Shown here: positions 11,991-22,636 of the stretch, piece by piece
Numbering within the stretch: the stretch's first letter is position 1
Layout of the letters: each line of letters begins with the position of its first letter
Assembly: GCA_021014325.1 (NCBI GenBank)
Contig: CM037463.1
Coordinates: 9,059,001-9,123,000, forward strand
DNA: 64,000 bases
Origin: Plazaster borealis
Lineage: Eukaryota > Echinodermata > Asteroidea > Forcipulatida > Labidiasteridae
Direction: 5' to 3'
Position numbers and translations under genes: made by a program
Notes under the pieces: model-generated
Seen by the model: the letters and a program-made list of their open reading frames with translations, nothing else
Database searches by the model: none
Told to the model about the DNA's origin: nothing

Positions 11991-12137
11991 GACCGGGCGA
12001 GTGAACAATACGATAATGCTAAATAGCGCCCTCTTTTTAAACTATTTTTAAAACACATTATTTATTGAGGGCGCTCTTTGTCGATTTTTTTTAATATAAA
12101 TCAGTGACAAGCGCTGAGCCTCTGACAACATCTTACA

Positions 12138-12209
12138 ATGAGCTACCAGGTTTACAGAAACACCTCGCTGGGAAACAGTTTGCAAGAAAGTTTAGACGAA
12201 CTGATTCAG
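12138..12209 (+). CDS. GTF2A2: GTF2A2 coding exon 1
   Basis: Codes for residues 1-24, ending DELIQ at donor TTCAG|GTAAAT, phase 0. The frame stays open past the splice site, so an apparent 61-codon frame is misleading. A short CT-rich leader precedes the ATG. Confidence 0.97.
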
Positions 12210-15200
12210 GTAAATACAATCTTTCACATTCGTAGAACAACCTGTCCGTCATGTATATCTGTGTGTGAAATCATTGGGCTGTATTGTTCAAGAATGAAAA
12301 AAGACTCGATCGATGCTGTCTGAAGTTGAGAGCGATAATATCCATTACTTGGACTAGTCGACCTAAACTCGGGGGGGGGGGAGGGGGGACAAGTTAGCCC
12401 CCACTTGTGTGGCAAAGGGTTTTTGATATATATTTTGGGCTGAATCTTCAGCCACACAACCATCCCAGTCACTCAGGTAGCCAGCTATAGATCTAGATGG
12501 TTTGGAGTGGATGGGTGGGGCCGACAGGTTTTAAGAAACCAATAAATTATAAACTTACATTCCAATTCAACCTCTGTCTGATTCTGAATACTAGAATAGT
12601 CATTTTTACTGCACCATCTCCACCATGTCAACATTTTCTCTATTTTTCCTCGCCAAAACTTGCCTTTTGGCAATATTCAGCCAGGCCATCGGTAACTGAG
12701 AATTTTCTGCCGATTCCCCCCCCCCCCAAAAAAAAAGATCAGAAATAATCTTTTTAAATAATTTCGATAGAAATTTAATTTCCCTACCGAGGTAAATTTT
12801 CGCAAATTATCATTAACCATGTGTATTGTCTGTCAAAATACTTACTAGTATCAAATCGTTTAATTTAAATATTTTGAAATACTTGTGTCAGGATCCTGTT
12901 TAACTTGTGTAAAACATGAAAGAAGATATTTTCACCTTAACAAAATTAAATATTGGGCGGTGTCCAAATAAGGACAGAAATAAGGGCAATAAAATTAGAT
13001 CACTAGTTTTCCAGCAGCGCTTTTTATTTTGATTGTATTCTTCCATTTTGTTGTTCTGGCGCGCATTCACAAGCAAAGTTTTCCAAATTTTTTTTGTGTG
13101 TGGAAAATTCCTGCTTTAAAGACACTGGACACTATTGGTAATTGTCAAAGACTAGTCTTCAGAGTTGGTGTATCTCAACATATGCATAAATTAACAAACC
13201 TGTGAAAATTTGAGCTCAATCGGTCGTCGAAGTTGCGAGATATTAATGAAAGAAAAAAACACCCTTGTCGCACCATGGTCACCAAAATTGTGTGCTTTCA
13301 GATGCTTGATTTCGAGACCTCAAATTCTAAATCTGAGGTCTCGAAATCAAATTCGTGGAAAATTACTTCTTTCTCGAAAACTACGTCACTTCAGAGGGAG
13401 CCGTTTCTCACAATGTTTTATACTATCAACAACTCCCCATTACTCGTAATCAAGAAAGGTTTTATGATAATACTTATTTTGAGTAATTACCAATAGTGTC
13501 CACTGCCTTTAAATATGATGTTTCCCTGGCAGTTATTCATGAAAGCAGGTTTGCGGTTAAATGGAAGATTGTGGACATAGGAGATGTGGACGGTTCATAT
13601 ATCTTTATTCAAATTTTTGACCAACTGTAGGCCATTTTTTGTCATTCCTGTGGTTTCTGCCATCTCAACTACTTCCTTCAACTTTCAAGCACAAGCTTTA
13701 ATTCTATAGAACTGATATCTTTGGTGCCTAACCCATACTTCTAAAATGCGCTATATAAGAACTAGTTATTATTATTTCTGGGTGAATTTAGAGCCTAAGT
13801 CAGTTTCAAAATGGCAGTTGTGAGAAATAATGAATTATGAAGAAAAACAACATCAGCAAAATGTGATAAATGATTGACGAGAAATTAGTGATCTAATGTC
13901 ATTGGCCTAAGGACCAGTAACCTTATTATGTCACTAGTTCCCCAGCTTTTCACTAATCCATACTTCATATTAAATAGGGATGCTTTTCAAAATTGAACTA
14001 ACCAGTCAGACCACTTCAGAGAGAATTTTGACTGGTTCTCATGTGGTGTAGCTGGCGTTCAGTCAGTGGACCACTGTTACGAGAGAACGCTGTTCTTACA
14101 TTGGGTTCCTTCGTGCTTTGGCTGCTGAATTTACTAATAATTATAACTTTTTTAAATTTTGCAAATCATCTTTTTCAATTTGCTCAGAATTACTTATACT
14201 TCTGTATGTGTATTGCGGCCATTTTTGAATGGACCCACAATGATACATGTATGCCATCTCAAAATACGTCACTAGGTGGTGAGAGTGTGACACATTTCAT
14301 GGGCTGTTTCATGTGACAGCTACAGCTAAGTAGGCAGCTCACTTAACTGCAGTTTTTTTTATTACTATCCACAAATCGGGCCAAATTTGTGGGTTATTGT
14401 TCTCTTGAAAGACATTTCTAGTCAAGTTTGTTTGAGTCATAATTACCGCCCAAAAATCGCCCAGCGACAGCAAAATGTCCCTTTATCTTTTAAAGAATGT
14501 GTTTAGGAAAATGATAGCCTGCAGGTGGCGAAGTGCAAATTGTTTACTAAAATAATCATTTTGACTCTGGCCCAGCGGGTATTTCTAGGGAATTCTAGCC
14601 CTGTCTTAGTATCCCCTCTTTCTCCCCAGTAGGCCCCTGTGACTAACACAATGCTTAATCTTGACTTTTTGTTTCAAACAGTCCCAGCAGATCTCACCTC
14701 ACCTTGCCCTCAACGTTCTACTCAAGTTTGATCGTGCCATAAACGATGCGTTGTCAAACAAACTACGGAATAAAGTGAATTTCAAGGTAAAGTGTTAACA
14801 ATTCATTGGCTCTCCTAATGGACCTCTTTAAAGATTGGTTCGACTAAATTACAGAGGACAAGTTCATGGCCAGTGGTTGAACATTAAGTTCGGTCTTTGT
14901 TGAGTGCAATCTGTAAAGGCGCTTATTTAAAAGAAAATTGTACGGTGTGCCGTTTTTGACGAGGCAAACTTTGTTTGCTCCAGTAAATTTAAGATTTGCA
15001 TATTACAGCTGAGGTGCAATCTTTATTATTCAACCATAATTCTGTCTATCATCGTGAAATACATGCCATAGCAATAGATTTTACCTCCAAAGGTTAGAAG
15101 GGCAAGTTCAAAGTAACGTTCTACTAGATCTGAACTTCTGTCAGCAAGTGATATTTTTGTTCCGAAACTCGAGTAGAGAGTTGTTTAAACAGGATTGCAT

Positions 15201-16386
15201 AATGAAGTGTGAGTGCTGAAATTTCTTGTTGCAAAGCGCCAACTCTAGGCAAAGCGCTGGACAAAGGTGTGTGATATGATCTGTGTTTCTGCTCAATGTT
15301 GCAAAATTCATGTAAACCGTGTAGTTCTTGTCATTATCATGCCTCAGTTGTTGTCTGGGGCAAATACAGCATGCAATTTTAATTTGCGCTAAAACTATGT
15401 GCACAATCTTTTTTAAAGAGTGTTTTTCAAAGATTGTGCTGAACAAGAACACTGTTTACATGCTTCAGTTTTTGACCTCATATTTCATAGAAAGTATGTA
15501 TGTACTGTCAATGTATACGATGTGTCTAATTCCGTCTGTTCTGATCTGTGAAAAAGTGAAAAAATTTCAATTATTTTTCGACAGCTCTTTATAATACCAT
15601 AACAAAAAGTTTTCATAGAAATCCGAGTGCTTTTCCAAAACTCCCTCGTTGACAAAACCCTACAATCATTATTAACCCTAACCCCCATTAGGGTCCCTCT
15701 ACATACCCTGCCAAATACAACAGAATGCAACACAGTTGAAATGAGAACCATGCCAAATGCAACAAAAAGCAACAAAGGATTTTGTTGTTGTGCAGGCATG
15801 TTGTTTGTGTTAGGACTGAGCAAGGGTGATTGCCCTGCTACAGGCAACAGTATGCACATTTAAGTGTACAAATAAGTTGGCTACAATGTGGGACCATGAA
15901 CTCTGCCAAGTACAACAAAATGCAACACCAATATGAAGTCACTTGACTGCCAAATGCAACAGATTACATCAAATATTACTATTTGGTGCATATTGTTGCA
16001 TTTAGCATGGTTTAGGGTTAATGTAAATGTAAACTTAAACTTATGTAAAACCAGTAGTGATTGTTTGCCTTTGTATCTCATTACTGTGATTTTGATGGTC
16101 GTTTTTAAATTATAAGCCTCAATAGAGACCAACCTGTTATAAATAACAATAACAAATAGTTTGAATGCAGTAAGGCACCATGGATCAGAAAATAAGTTAA
16201 ACGTTGCATGTTCTTGTTCCCTTTTCTTAAAATAAACAGGGTCGCCTGAACACCTACCGTTTCTGTGACAACGTTTGGACGTTTGTACTCAATGATGTGG
16301 ACTTCAAAAACGGTGATTCAATCACTGTCGACAAAATCAAGATTGTCGCCGTAGATGGAAAGAATTCAAATCTGCCAGCGGATTAA
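12138..16386 (+). CDS. GTF2A2: Transcription initiation factor IIA gamma subunit (three exons, complete)
   Basis: TFIIA gamma pairs with TFIIA alpha/beta, binds TBP on the TATA box and stabilises RNA polymerase II pre-initiation complexes in the nucleus. Join of 12138-12209, 14682-14786 and 16240-16386 (24+35+48 codons) encodes 107 aa; the human protein has 109. Exon 1 reads [20 protein letters not shown], exon 2 [20 protein letters not shown] (the helical N-terminal half), and exon 3 [20 protein letters not shown] followed by [13 protein letters not shown] (the beta-barrel). Both introns are phase 0 with canonical GT-AG ends. The start is the only Met matching the family N-terminus. The gene is intact and highly conserved; only the acidic C-terminus differs. 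Confidence 0.98.
12210..14681 (+). other. GTF2A2 intron 1
   Basis: 2.5 kb. It holds G-runs at about 12371-12380, a C-run at about 12717-12727 and a TTAA-flanked MITE at 13116-13512. A SINE-type tail (GCGCTATATAAGAACTAG then ATTATTATT) lies at about 13746. The rest looks unique and AT-rich. Confidence 0.8.
13116..13512. mobile_element. TTAA-flanked MITE, copy 3
   Basis: Closest to the copy at 6268-6653: the same GACACTGGACACTATTGG end, inverted CCAATAGTGTCCACTGCC end, and the central palindrome built from GACCTCA/TGAGGTC. TTAA at 13116-13119 and 13509-13512. Confidence 0.8.
14682..14786 (+). CDS. GTF2A2: GTF2A2 coding exon 2
   Basis: 35 codons between acceptor CAAACAG| and donor TTCAAG|GTAAAG. 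It begins [12 protein letters not shown] and ends [10 protein letters not shown]. Both borders are phase 0. Confidence 0.97.
14787..16239 (+). other. GTF2A2 intron 2
   Basis: 1.45 kb, AT-rich. The element-like motif TGCCAAATGCAACA recurs four times, with variants, between about 15705 and 16000. No gene is seen. Confidence 0.75.
16240..16386 (+). CDS. GTF2A2: GTF2A2 coding exon 3
   Basis: 48 codons plus TAA after acceptor AAACAG|. It encodes the RFCDNVWTF core and the [12 protein letters not shown] strand, and ends SNLPAD. Within the next few hundred bases I see no clear AATAAA, so the 3' UTR end is undefined. Confidence 0.97.
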   Translation, partial: GRLNTYRFCDNVWTFVLNDVDFKNGDSITVDKIKIVAVDGKNSNLPAD

Positions 16387-16994
16387 AAGATGTCCTTGAT
16401 GACATCACCCGATAACATCTACATTAAGAAAGCACTGGATAACTAACTGAAACGGGAACATTTGAGATGGAGTGAAATATCATTGTAAAGAGGATGGGGA
16501 CACGGGGTGGGGCCGGAAAAACCGGGGATGGGGTAAGACAGAAGGAAAGGGGGAACAGAGAATTGTAGATTGGACAATTTTGCACTCGGGAGACCTACTT
16601 GCCTGTACAGTTATTAATTTTGTCAAACGTCCGAAGCACCGTCCAAGTCCTGACCTCATAAACAAATCCACATGGTGCCAGGACTGACTTTTAAAAGAAC
16701 ACACCATAATAATTTCCCAGTTGCAACCTCATTCTTTCTTTTGCATGATCATTCACAACTGCACCGTCAAGATCCCCCTTTTTTAAAATTGAAATCTGTT
16801 GATTTATGTCATTTTTGGTTTTTTAATCATAACGCCCTACTCTGTTAACCAAGTAAGGAAAAAAACTGTTTGCATCCAGTCTTTTGACATTGTTGATAAA
16901 CAAAACATCTCCAGATGTGTGTAGGGAACAATCCATTATAGTTTTAAAGGCCAACAGTGACCCATCCTTACTATAACAGTTTTTGGAAGCCAAG

Positions 16995-17345
16995 AGACCT
17001 TAAATGGTAATAATATCGACCCTTATATAGCGCAATTCCAAAGAATAATCATTGTGCTTCAAACATTATTACCCCTGGTCACTGGGCCATATATTTCATT
17101 CCCCATCTCAGCTCCCTTGGGAGTATACAGCCTGTGCTGCCAAGTATAAAGCTCACTAAGCTAAATCAATCACAAGAACCATCTCTGCCCTCACAGGTAC
17201 CCATTTACCCCTGGGTGATGAGAAGCAATTATAGTTAAGTGTCTTGCTCAAGGACACAAGTGTCATGACCGGGATTCAAACCCACACCCTGATGTCTCAG
17301 CAACGAGAACTTGAGTATGATGCACAAAACCGCACGCCACAATTA
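16995..17345 (-). mobile_element. tRNA-derived SINE, reverse orientation
   Basis: On the minus strand a B-box-like GGGTTTGAATCCCGG follows a degenerate tRNA head, then body sequence with GGTACCTGTGAGGG-type motifs and a TATATAAGG tail. The same build (head, CTTGAGCAAGACAC motif, tail) is seen in other SINEs in this window. Confidence 0.65.
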
Positions 17346-17955
17346 TTATAAATGATGGGGCATGGTGATGATTATAAAGATGAACTTTTATAACATTGTG
17401 AACTTCTTCCTTTTTGTGCCCCGTCTCAAGTCCTTTTTTGGATGTATCATTTATGAGAACTTCAGTTTGATAAGAATCTGATACAGTTTAAGACTGGGAA
17501 ATGTACACCTTGCTGTTTCTAACCATTCATTATAACAGGCCAGGAATTAAACGGCGGCCATGTCCTTGGTTGCCCTGGTCTTTGTGTCTGTGCCTCTTCA
17601 AAAGTTTCCCTTAGAATTTAATAGATTTTGCAATGGAAATACCTGTGCACAATGAAAATGGCCTTGCCCTCTCAAAAGTGAAAATCCAGGCCTGATATAA
17701 ACATCACCATGCCCCAACATTAAAGTTTTTTAAAGGTTTTTTGTTGACTTGTTTTGTTTTCATAAAAAAAATGTCCGGAAAAAACAATATGAAACAGAAA
17801 TTTGGTTTCGTTTTAAAAATGTAGACACCATGTGAACATAGGAAGGACATGAGTTAAATGACCTGTTAGTCAAGTCGATCATATTTTGCGGCTGTTTGCT
17901 GTTGGTATGGGCCGTGTGTAGCCAGTTGTGGCTACTATGGTCTGTAGAGTCAGTG

Positions 17956-18489
17956 TTAACCACTTCACGTCCGACAATGTGTTTTTCCGCCAATTTGTTT
18001 TCGGGGGGAATAGACTTTCAGCAGATGTCTTTTAACACCCGGAACAACTTTGGATTTTCCTCATTTTGTTTGCCGACAGCCGGACGGCTGACGTTTGTAT
18101 CCACCTGGACTTTCCAGGAATGCACCTACAACAGGTTCTGGAAAACGTGCCTTGTAAAATCCCTTTCCGGGGGTTATTCCCGATTCCAGACCTTTGTCCT
18201 GTTGTTGTATACCAATGTGGCAAACATGAATGGACAGGCTGCCACCATTGTTTGTCATTTTATTCGGCTCAATGGGAGGTCAGTCTGAGCGTTTCAAAAT
18301 TCCAGCACACCGTGGCAGATTTTCAGCCATGGCTCATGGCCAAGGTTCTGAGGAAATGCGTGAGTGCCTCACTCAATTTTCTCCAACGAAAATTCTTTGA
18401 CTCAAGAAGCTCCAAAAAGTTCTAAAATATAAGATCGCCGTGTGGGTGGGCTCGGAATTTTGTTCAGAATACTGACCTGAAGTGGTTAA
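17956..18489. mobile_element. TTAA-flanked nonautonomous element (piggyBac-like ends)
   Basis: TTAA then CCACTTCACGTC on the left; GACCTGAAGTGG then TTAA on the right. Open frames of 119-130 codons inside show no recognisable protein and overlap each other, so I do not call a gene. Confidence 0.6.
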
Positions 18490-18896
18490 GCATGCTCGGT
18501 GAGTACTACAGAGGTATAACTGATTCTGTATACACAAAGTCACTAACATTTAAAAAGGTATTCTATTATCATGGATATTTAAAAGAGTAGTTTGTAAAAA
18601 TAGTTTATTTTAGACTCTGAATAAAGTAGTCTTCAGCTCACAAATTCTGATCGGAATGCATGTTGTAATTTTTTATTTACTGTGTCAAATGGATTATGAG
18701 GTTCAGTTTTTTCAAATTCAAATAGATGTAGATGTTACATATTATTTTAGTTACGTTTCACTCCTAAGCTAGAAGCTTTGTTAGACTAGCAACCATGTCC
18801 AATGCTCAACTGCCTTATATACCCTTTCTTGGTCATCAAAGAGGGCGTTGTAGGCATGGTTTGGACTAGTTGGTCATAAATGTTCTCGAGCTTGTA

Positions 18897-19186
18897 TGCC
18901 CCGTCGTCTTTATTGTAAAGCCGTAGGTCCTGTGTGTTGTGTAATGCACGTTAAAGAACCCAGTGCACTTATCCTTAAGAGAAGGGGTTCGCCCCGGTGT
19001 TCCTGGTTTGATCAGCAGCATATTGCACCGCAGCACCTTGTAAACCATTACATGGTGCTGTGTAAAGGAATAAGTTTCATACTTCAAAACGTAGCTCCAC
19101 ATAGCTTGCAGGAAAACATACTGAGTGCTTTGAGATGCCAATCGGAGGTGATAAAGCGGTATATAAGAACTCGGTATTATTATGAT
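18897..19186 (+). mobile_element. 5'-truncated tRNA-SINE
   Basis: Matches the bodies of the SINEs at 40303 and 55982: TGTGTTGTGTAATGCACGT, AAAGAACCCAGTGCACTTAT, a GGGGTTCGCCCCGGTGTTCC block, then a TATATAAGAACTCGGTATTA tail. The tRNA head is missing. An open frame of 172 codons across it is spurious. Confidence 0.75.
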
Positions 19187-19773
19187 GTTTTTGAAAATCA
19201 TATCGAAATGGTGACCATGTCAAAATCCACCATTATCATACAACCTTGGAACCTTATCAGTGGTTCTTACAAGAATCACTCTTGCCAATTTAAAACTGCC
19301 ACCGTACAAAGTTTCAATACTTACTGGAGCCTTTCAGTCAGGATCCAACGCTCCGACAGATTTCAGAATCCGACATCAATCAGATGTTGTATGACCCGTC
19401 TGTCAACAGTTTAGTGGTTGGATATCTGAAAATCTTCCAACAGACCTGTCTAACATCTTTCAATATCCCACATCTTTTTGATAAGTGCTACAACACCCCT
19501 TGCTTTTTCTGTGTGCTTCCTGCCCCTCTCTCTCTCTCTTCATTTGTTTCCACTTGACTGCCTGTCACACACCAGTATACCTTTTTATGTGTGTTGTGTT
19601 GTCATTTTATCCTTCGAGAAAGACTGCTAGGGTCGAAACTTCAGGCCATTAACTATTTGGTTGCATTTATACCATAGGTCCTTTTGGTTGGTCAGCAGTT
19701 TGCAAACAGCTAATTCTATTTTCTCAACATCCTAAAAGTCGAGTCAAAATAAAGAATTTTCTCCAACATTGTC

Positions 19774-20105
19774 TCAAAAGCTATCATCATCATAGTGTTC
19801 GCCTTCTTGCATCTGCTGCATCAGTGTCAACAGCTCCGTGTTGATCCCATCCTCCTCCTGGCTATCACGGAGATCTCCACCCTCCACCTCTTCTTCTTCT
19901 TCTTCATCCTCTTCATCTTCTTCCTCCTCTTCTTCCTCTGCACGAACCGAATCTTTCACATAATGTTGCTGTTGGGATGGTGACTGCACTTGGAGGTCCT
20001 CTAGTGGTACCTTGTTCACAGAGTTGTCATCCACTAGTGCTGTCTGCTGTAATTGATCAAAAGCCAGTCGTTCTTGGTTATTCAATAACAAATATTTACA
20101 TAGCA
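19774..20105 (-). CDS. SNAPC5: SNAPC5 coding exon 3 (acidic C-terminus)
   Basis: Begins after acceptor CTGCCAG| with two bases that complete a Val codon. It runs through LNNQERLAFDQLQQ, a Gln-rich stretch, two Glu/Asp runs and the end DDDSF, then TGA. If the micro-exon is wrong, an alternative phase-0 acceptor TTACAG| at 20047 would start the exon at 20046. Confidence 0.78.
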
Positions 20106-22636
20106 CTGGCAGTCACATGCTGAGTCATGAACAAACGTCACAGTCTCCTGAAGACGAGAAGAGTATACTGTTTGAAACATCGAGACCACACCGGCTTATT
20201 TCAGAGCCAACATTTTACACATGGTTGTACCTGCAAGTTTACTATTATTTATAGTTACTTCTTAAATATCACGTTAAAATAAATAGAAAGGAAAAAGCAA
20301 TTGGTGCAAAAGTGTACATAGTAGAAGACAGTATTTAAACATAAAACCATGGTGCACTGTCCCGGGCCCAATTTCAAAGAGCTGCTTGAGCATAAAAAGT
20401 TGCTAAGCACAACAAAAAAATCATGCTAGCCAGAGTAAGGTTACCAGCTACATGTAAAATACTTGTTAACATATGTACTGAATGTAACTCACTGGTATCC
20501 TGCTTAGTTTTGTTTAGCAGAAGGATGTTAAGCAATATTTTCTGCTTAAGAAGCTCTATGAAATTGGACCCCGATATATCTTGATAAAAACTAACTAACT
20601 ACCAGGGCTCGAATTTGGGAGGTCAATCCACAAGACTGCAGGACTTGTAGCTCAGAATCTTTACTGGACCAGGATTTTATTTACAAGACCAGAATCAAAA
20701 TGAGGAGAGACCAGAATCAAAATGAGAACACAGTTTTATCACATAGGCCTAAACTGTTTTATTTTAACAAACACTAAGAGAAGATTTATCTCTTCTGTCT
20801 TATGGGTGATACTCTGCAGAGTTGGAGTGAGACTCAAACTCAACATTTTGAGCATCATTCTTTTGAGACGAAGATGTTGAGTTGAAAAAAAAACAAGACC
20901 ACCAGACTTGTCCTGTCTTGAGTTTACTGGCCCGACACTGAAATCACTGGCCGTGGTCCAGTGTGAAATTCGAGCCCTGGCCTATGGAAGAAATGTTGCA
21001 GAATAATACAAAGTATCCATCTTTGAATTTCATAAAAGCATTTCACTCCAGTTTACACGTTACTTACCTCTAAGATAGTTTTATGACTTTGATCCAGAAA
21101 ACCTGGGTTTGAACCTCTCATTAGACTCTTCAAATAACACTCTTCTTGCTGCAAATGATTTCAAAGTATACATGTAAACCTTCAGTCAAAAATATGAACA
21201 GGAAATCGGGTCTGGGATTTCATCTTTTTTGAGAGGGCAAAGCCATTTGCATTTTGCAGAGGGCACTTTCATTGGAAAACCTTCAAGTCTGTGGGAAACT
21301 TTTGAAGGGGCACCAAGGCCAAGACCAGGGGCAACAGAGGCCATGGCCTCCGTGTAACTATAGTAATACCAGGCTTGAGAAATACCTCATCATTGATTAC
21401 CATACGGCAGTGTATATTGTGCTAGTACTGAACATGCGCAGCACTTGACTATTTTGGGGACTAAGACCAAACATTTTATGAATTCTGTACTACCTCCATG
21501 GTAAGACATGAATTTGTGTCCGACTGTGATTTGGACGTCAAAATTTCATCACTATCTCTCACTAGACATTAGTGGTAGAGACTAGCAAATGACTTAATTA
21601 CTAAGTCACTTGACTTAGTAGTTGTTTTAGTCACTCATGTGTCTCAGTAATCTTTGTGATAATAAAAAAAACTAGCACACTCTGTGGGTCCTTTCTCTAT
21701 CATTCATTGAACCATATAGAGAAAGGTGGGTCTTTTCTCTATGATTAAACAAATAACTTTCTTTTTTTATTTTGAAGTGGGATTTTTACTACTTTTTAGT
21801 ACGTTAGAATAATACTCATACTAGTGGTAGTGTTCCGCCCCAACTTGACAATGGCACCAACTATAGTTGGGACTGGTCCCAACTTGAGTGTTCAAGTTGG
21901 GGCGTCCCAACTGTAGTTGGGACAGTAGTAATTGTACAGGGTACTAGGACTAGACTAGGAGCAAGCAGGGGAGATATCTCATCTGCATTAATTGCAGGTT
22001 GGTTGTTTGTGATAGCAGAATCCCAGAAAAAAAAGAAAAAGAAAAAATTAAGGTCGATCAAAACAGTAGATTTTTTCAGGGTAAATAAGTTGTAGTAATT
22101 ACTTTCTCTATGATTATTCCCACCTCCTTTTTTTTGTCTGAAAAGGTTGACACCAAAACCACAGGCACATAATAATGAGAAGTTTAACACTCATCTAGTA
22201 CTATTCTTAAGCCAAAACTGGGCTCAATACCCACATCAACGCCCGCGCATGTTGCAGTCCCCACAATTACAAACGATCACGGTTCCTATGCTATCCTGTA
22301 CACAGCCTGTACTGTAGAGTTCTATGGGCGATCCCAACTACAGTTGGGATGCCCCAACTTGAACACTCAAGTTGGGACCAGTCCCAACTATAGTTCAATT
22401 AGTTGGGACGATTGTCAAGTTGGGACGGAACAGTAGTACATGCGTCCCCCGCCCCCTCTCCGGCCCTGACCATGCTGACTGTCTGTGTGGCAAACAATGA
22501 TGGGGGAAAAAGATAAATAAACAAGAACAACAAAGTTTAAACTTACCTTTAATCGAGTAGCTTGCTCGGTGATCATGTTTTTAATATCTGTCAAAGCTTT
22601 CTCTTCTTCTTTCAAGTATTTCAGCTTCGCTAACAT
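19774..22636 (-). CDS. SNAPC5: SNAPC5-like small subunit of the snRNA-activating complex (three exons)
   Basis: SNAPc binds the proximal sequence element of snRNA promoters for RNA polymerases II and III; SNAPC5 (SNAP19) is its smallest, coiled-coil subunit. Join of 22547-22636, 21115-21148 and 19774-20105 gives about 151 aa. The N-terminal helix MLAKLKYLKEEEKALTDIKN ending QATRLK aligns with human MLSRLQELRKEEETLLRLK ending NRLK. The micro-exon QEECYLKSLMR parallels the human segment after NRLK. The tail is very acidic (long Glu runs, residues about 96-115), as in the human protein. It is longer than the 98-aa human form, with a C-terminal extension NTELLTLMQQMQEGEHYDDD. Intron 1 is phase 0 and intron 2 is phase 1. 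The identification rests on helix similarity and architecture; the micro-exon 3' border has two options. Confidence 0.8.
20364..20575. mobile_element. CAATTTCA...GCTTAAGC foldback MITE
   Basis: Inverted ends GGGCCCAATTTCAAAGAGCT and AGCTCTATGAAATTGGACCC, with GGTTACCAGC in the left arm and TGGTATCCTGCTTA internally. Related copies: about 32430-32660, 48093-48350, 53105-53300, 53442-53819, 58490-58685, 61820-61965 and 62515-62712. Confidence 0.8.
20604..20982. repeat. Dispersed repeat with CAAGACC motifs
   Basis: Begins CAGGGCTCGAATTTGGGAG and ends with an inverted-like TTCGAGCCCTGG. It contains several ACTGGACCAGAAT and ACAAGACCA segments. Other copies: 30958-31305 (inverted), 38838-39258, 52845-53095 (partial) and 57252-57400 (partial). 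No coding content; probably a nonautonomous DNA element. Confidence 0.75.
21115..21148 (-). CDS. SNAPC5: SNAPC5 micro-exon 2 (34 nt; 46 nt if the later donor is used)
   Basis: Acceptor ATTTGCAG| is followed by codons QEECYLKSLMR, similar to VEELALQSMI of the human protein. It starts at phase 0, matching exon 1. Donor AGAG|GTTCAA at 21115 or CCCAG|GTTTTC at 21103 both leave phase 1, exactly what exon 3 needs. Found by motif and phase only. Confidence 0.6.
21149..22546 (-). other. SNAPC5 intron 1
   Basis: Contains a copy of the AGGCCTGGAATT repeat (about 21208-21375), duplicated AGAGAAAGGTGGGTC-type segments (21690-21745) and a 602-bp inverted-repeat element (21831-22432) next to exon 1. No additional exon is seen beyond the micro-exon. 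Confidence 0.7.
21831..22432. mobile_element. 602-bp element with long inverted repeats
   Basis: Terminal TGTTCCGCCCCAACTTGAC and inverted GTCAAGTTGGGACGGAACA, each followed inward by further short palindromes of CCAACTATAGTTGG type. The arms are about 90-100 bp, and the interior is T/A-rich with no transposase. It sits 100 bp from SNAPC5 exon 1. Confidence 0.7.
22547..22636 (-). CDS. SNAPC5: SNAPC5 coding exon 1
   Basis: Thirty codons from the ATG to donor TTAAAG|GTAAGT, phase 0. It encodes the conserved amphipathic helix with heptad leucines. The start matches the family N-terminus MLxxLxxLxxEE. Confidence 0.88.

Larger units (their letters stand above)
3708..12137. other. Intergenic region between Smad6/7 and GTF2A2 (divergent)
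   Basis: The first 1.3 kb (3708-5000) is GC-richer and repeat-poor and probably holds the Smad6/7 5' UTR and promoter. Two TTAA-flanked MITEs and a related third element fill 6268-7588. Bases 7589-10270 are mostly unique sequence with a CAA/CAG tract (8011-8070). A C-homopolymer of nearly 20 bases lies at about 10285, an inverted tRNA-like SINE fragment at 10340-10440, another MITE at about 10965-11350, G-runs near 10890 and 11465, and a telomere-repeat MITE at 11703-11990. I see no coding exon. Confidence 0.7.
16387..19773. other. Intergenic region between convergent GTF2A2 and SNAPC5
   Basis: Contains the GTF2A2 3' UTR, an inverted tRNA-type SINE (about 16995-17345), an inverted copy of the AGGCCTGGAATT repeat (17540-17700), a TTAA-flanked element (17956-18489) and a 5'-truncated SINE (about 18897-19186). 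AATAAA occurs at about 19749 on the plus strand. No coding exon is seen. Confidence 0.7.
20106..21114 (-). other. SNAPC5 intron 2
   Basis: About 1 kb. It holds a fragment with CTCCTGAAGACGAG and GAAACATCGAGACC (20147-20190), a GGGCCCAATTTCA foldback MITE (about 20364-20575) and a copy of the GGGCTCGAATTTGGGAG dispersed repeat (about 20604-20982). Confidence 0.7.

Noticed and set aside
17896..18425. Overlapping open frames of 130 and 119 codons
   Set aside because: They lie in a TTAA-flanked nonautonomous element, overlap each other in different frames, and match no protein family I know.
18896..19414. Open frame of 172 codons
   Set aside because: Runs through a tRNA-SINE body that recurs at 40303 and 55982; chance opening.
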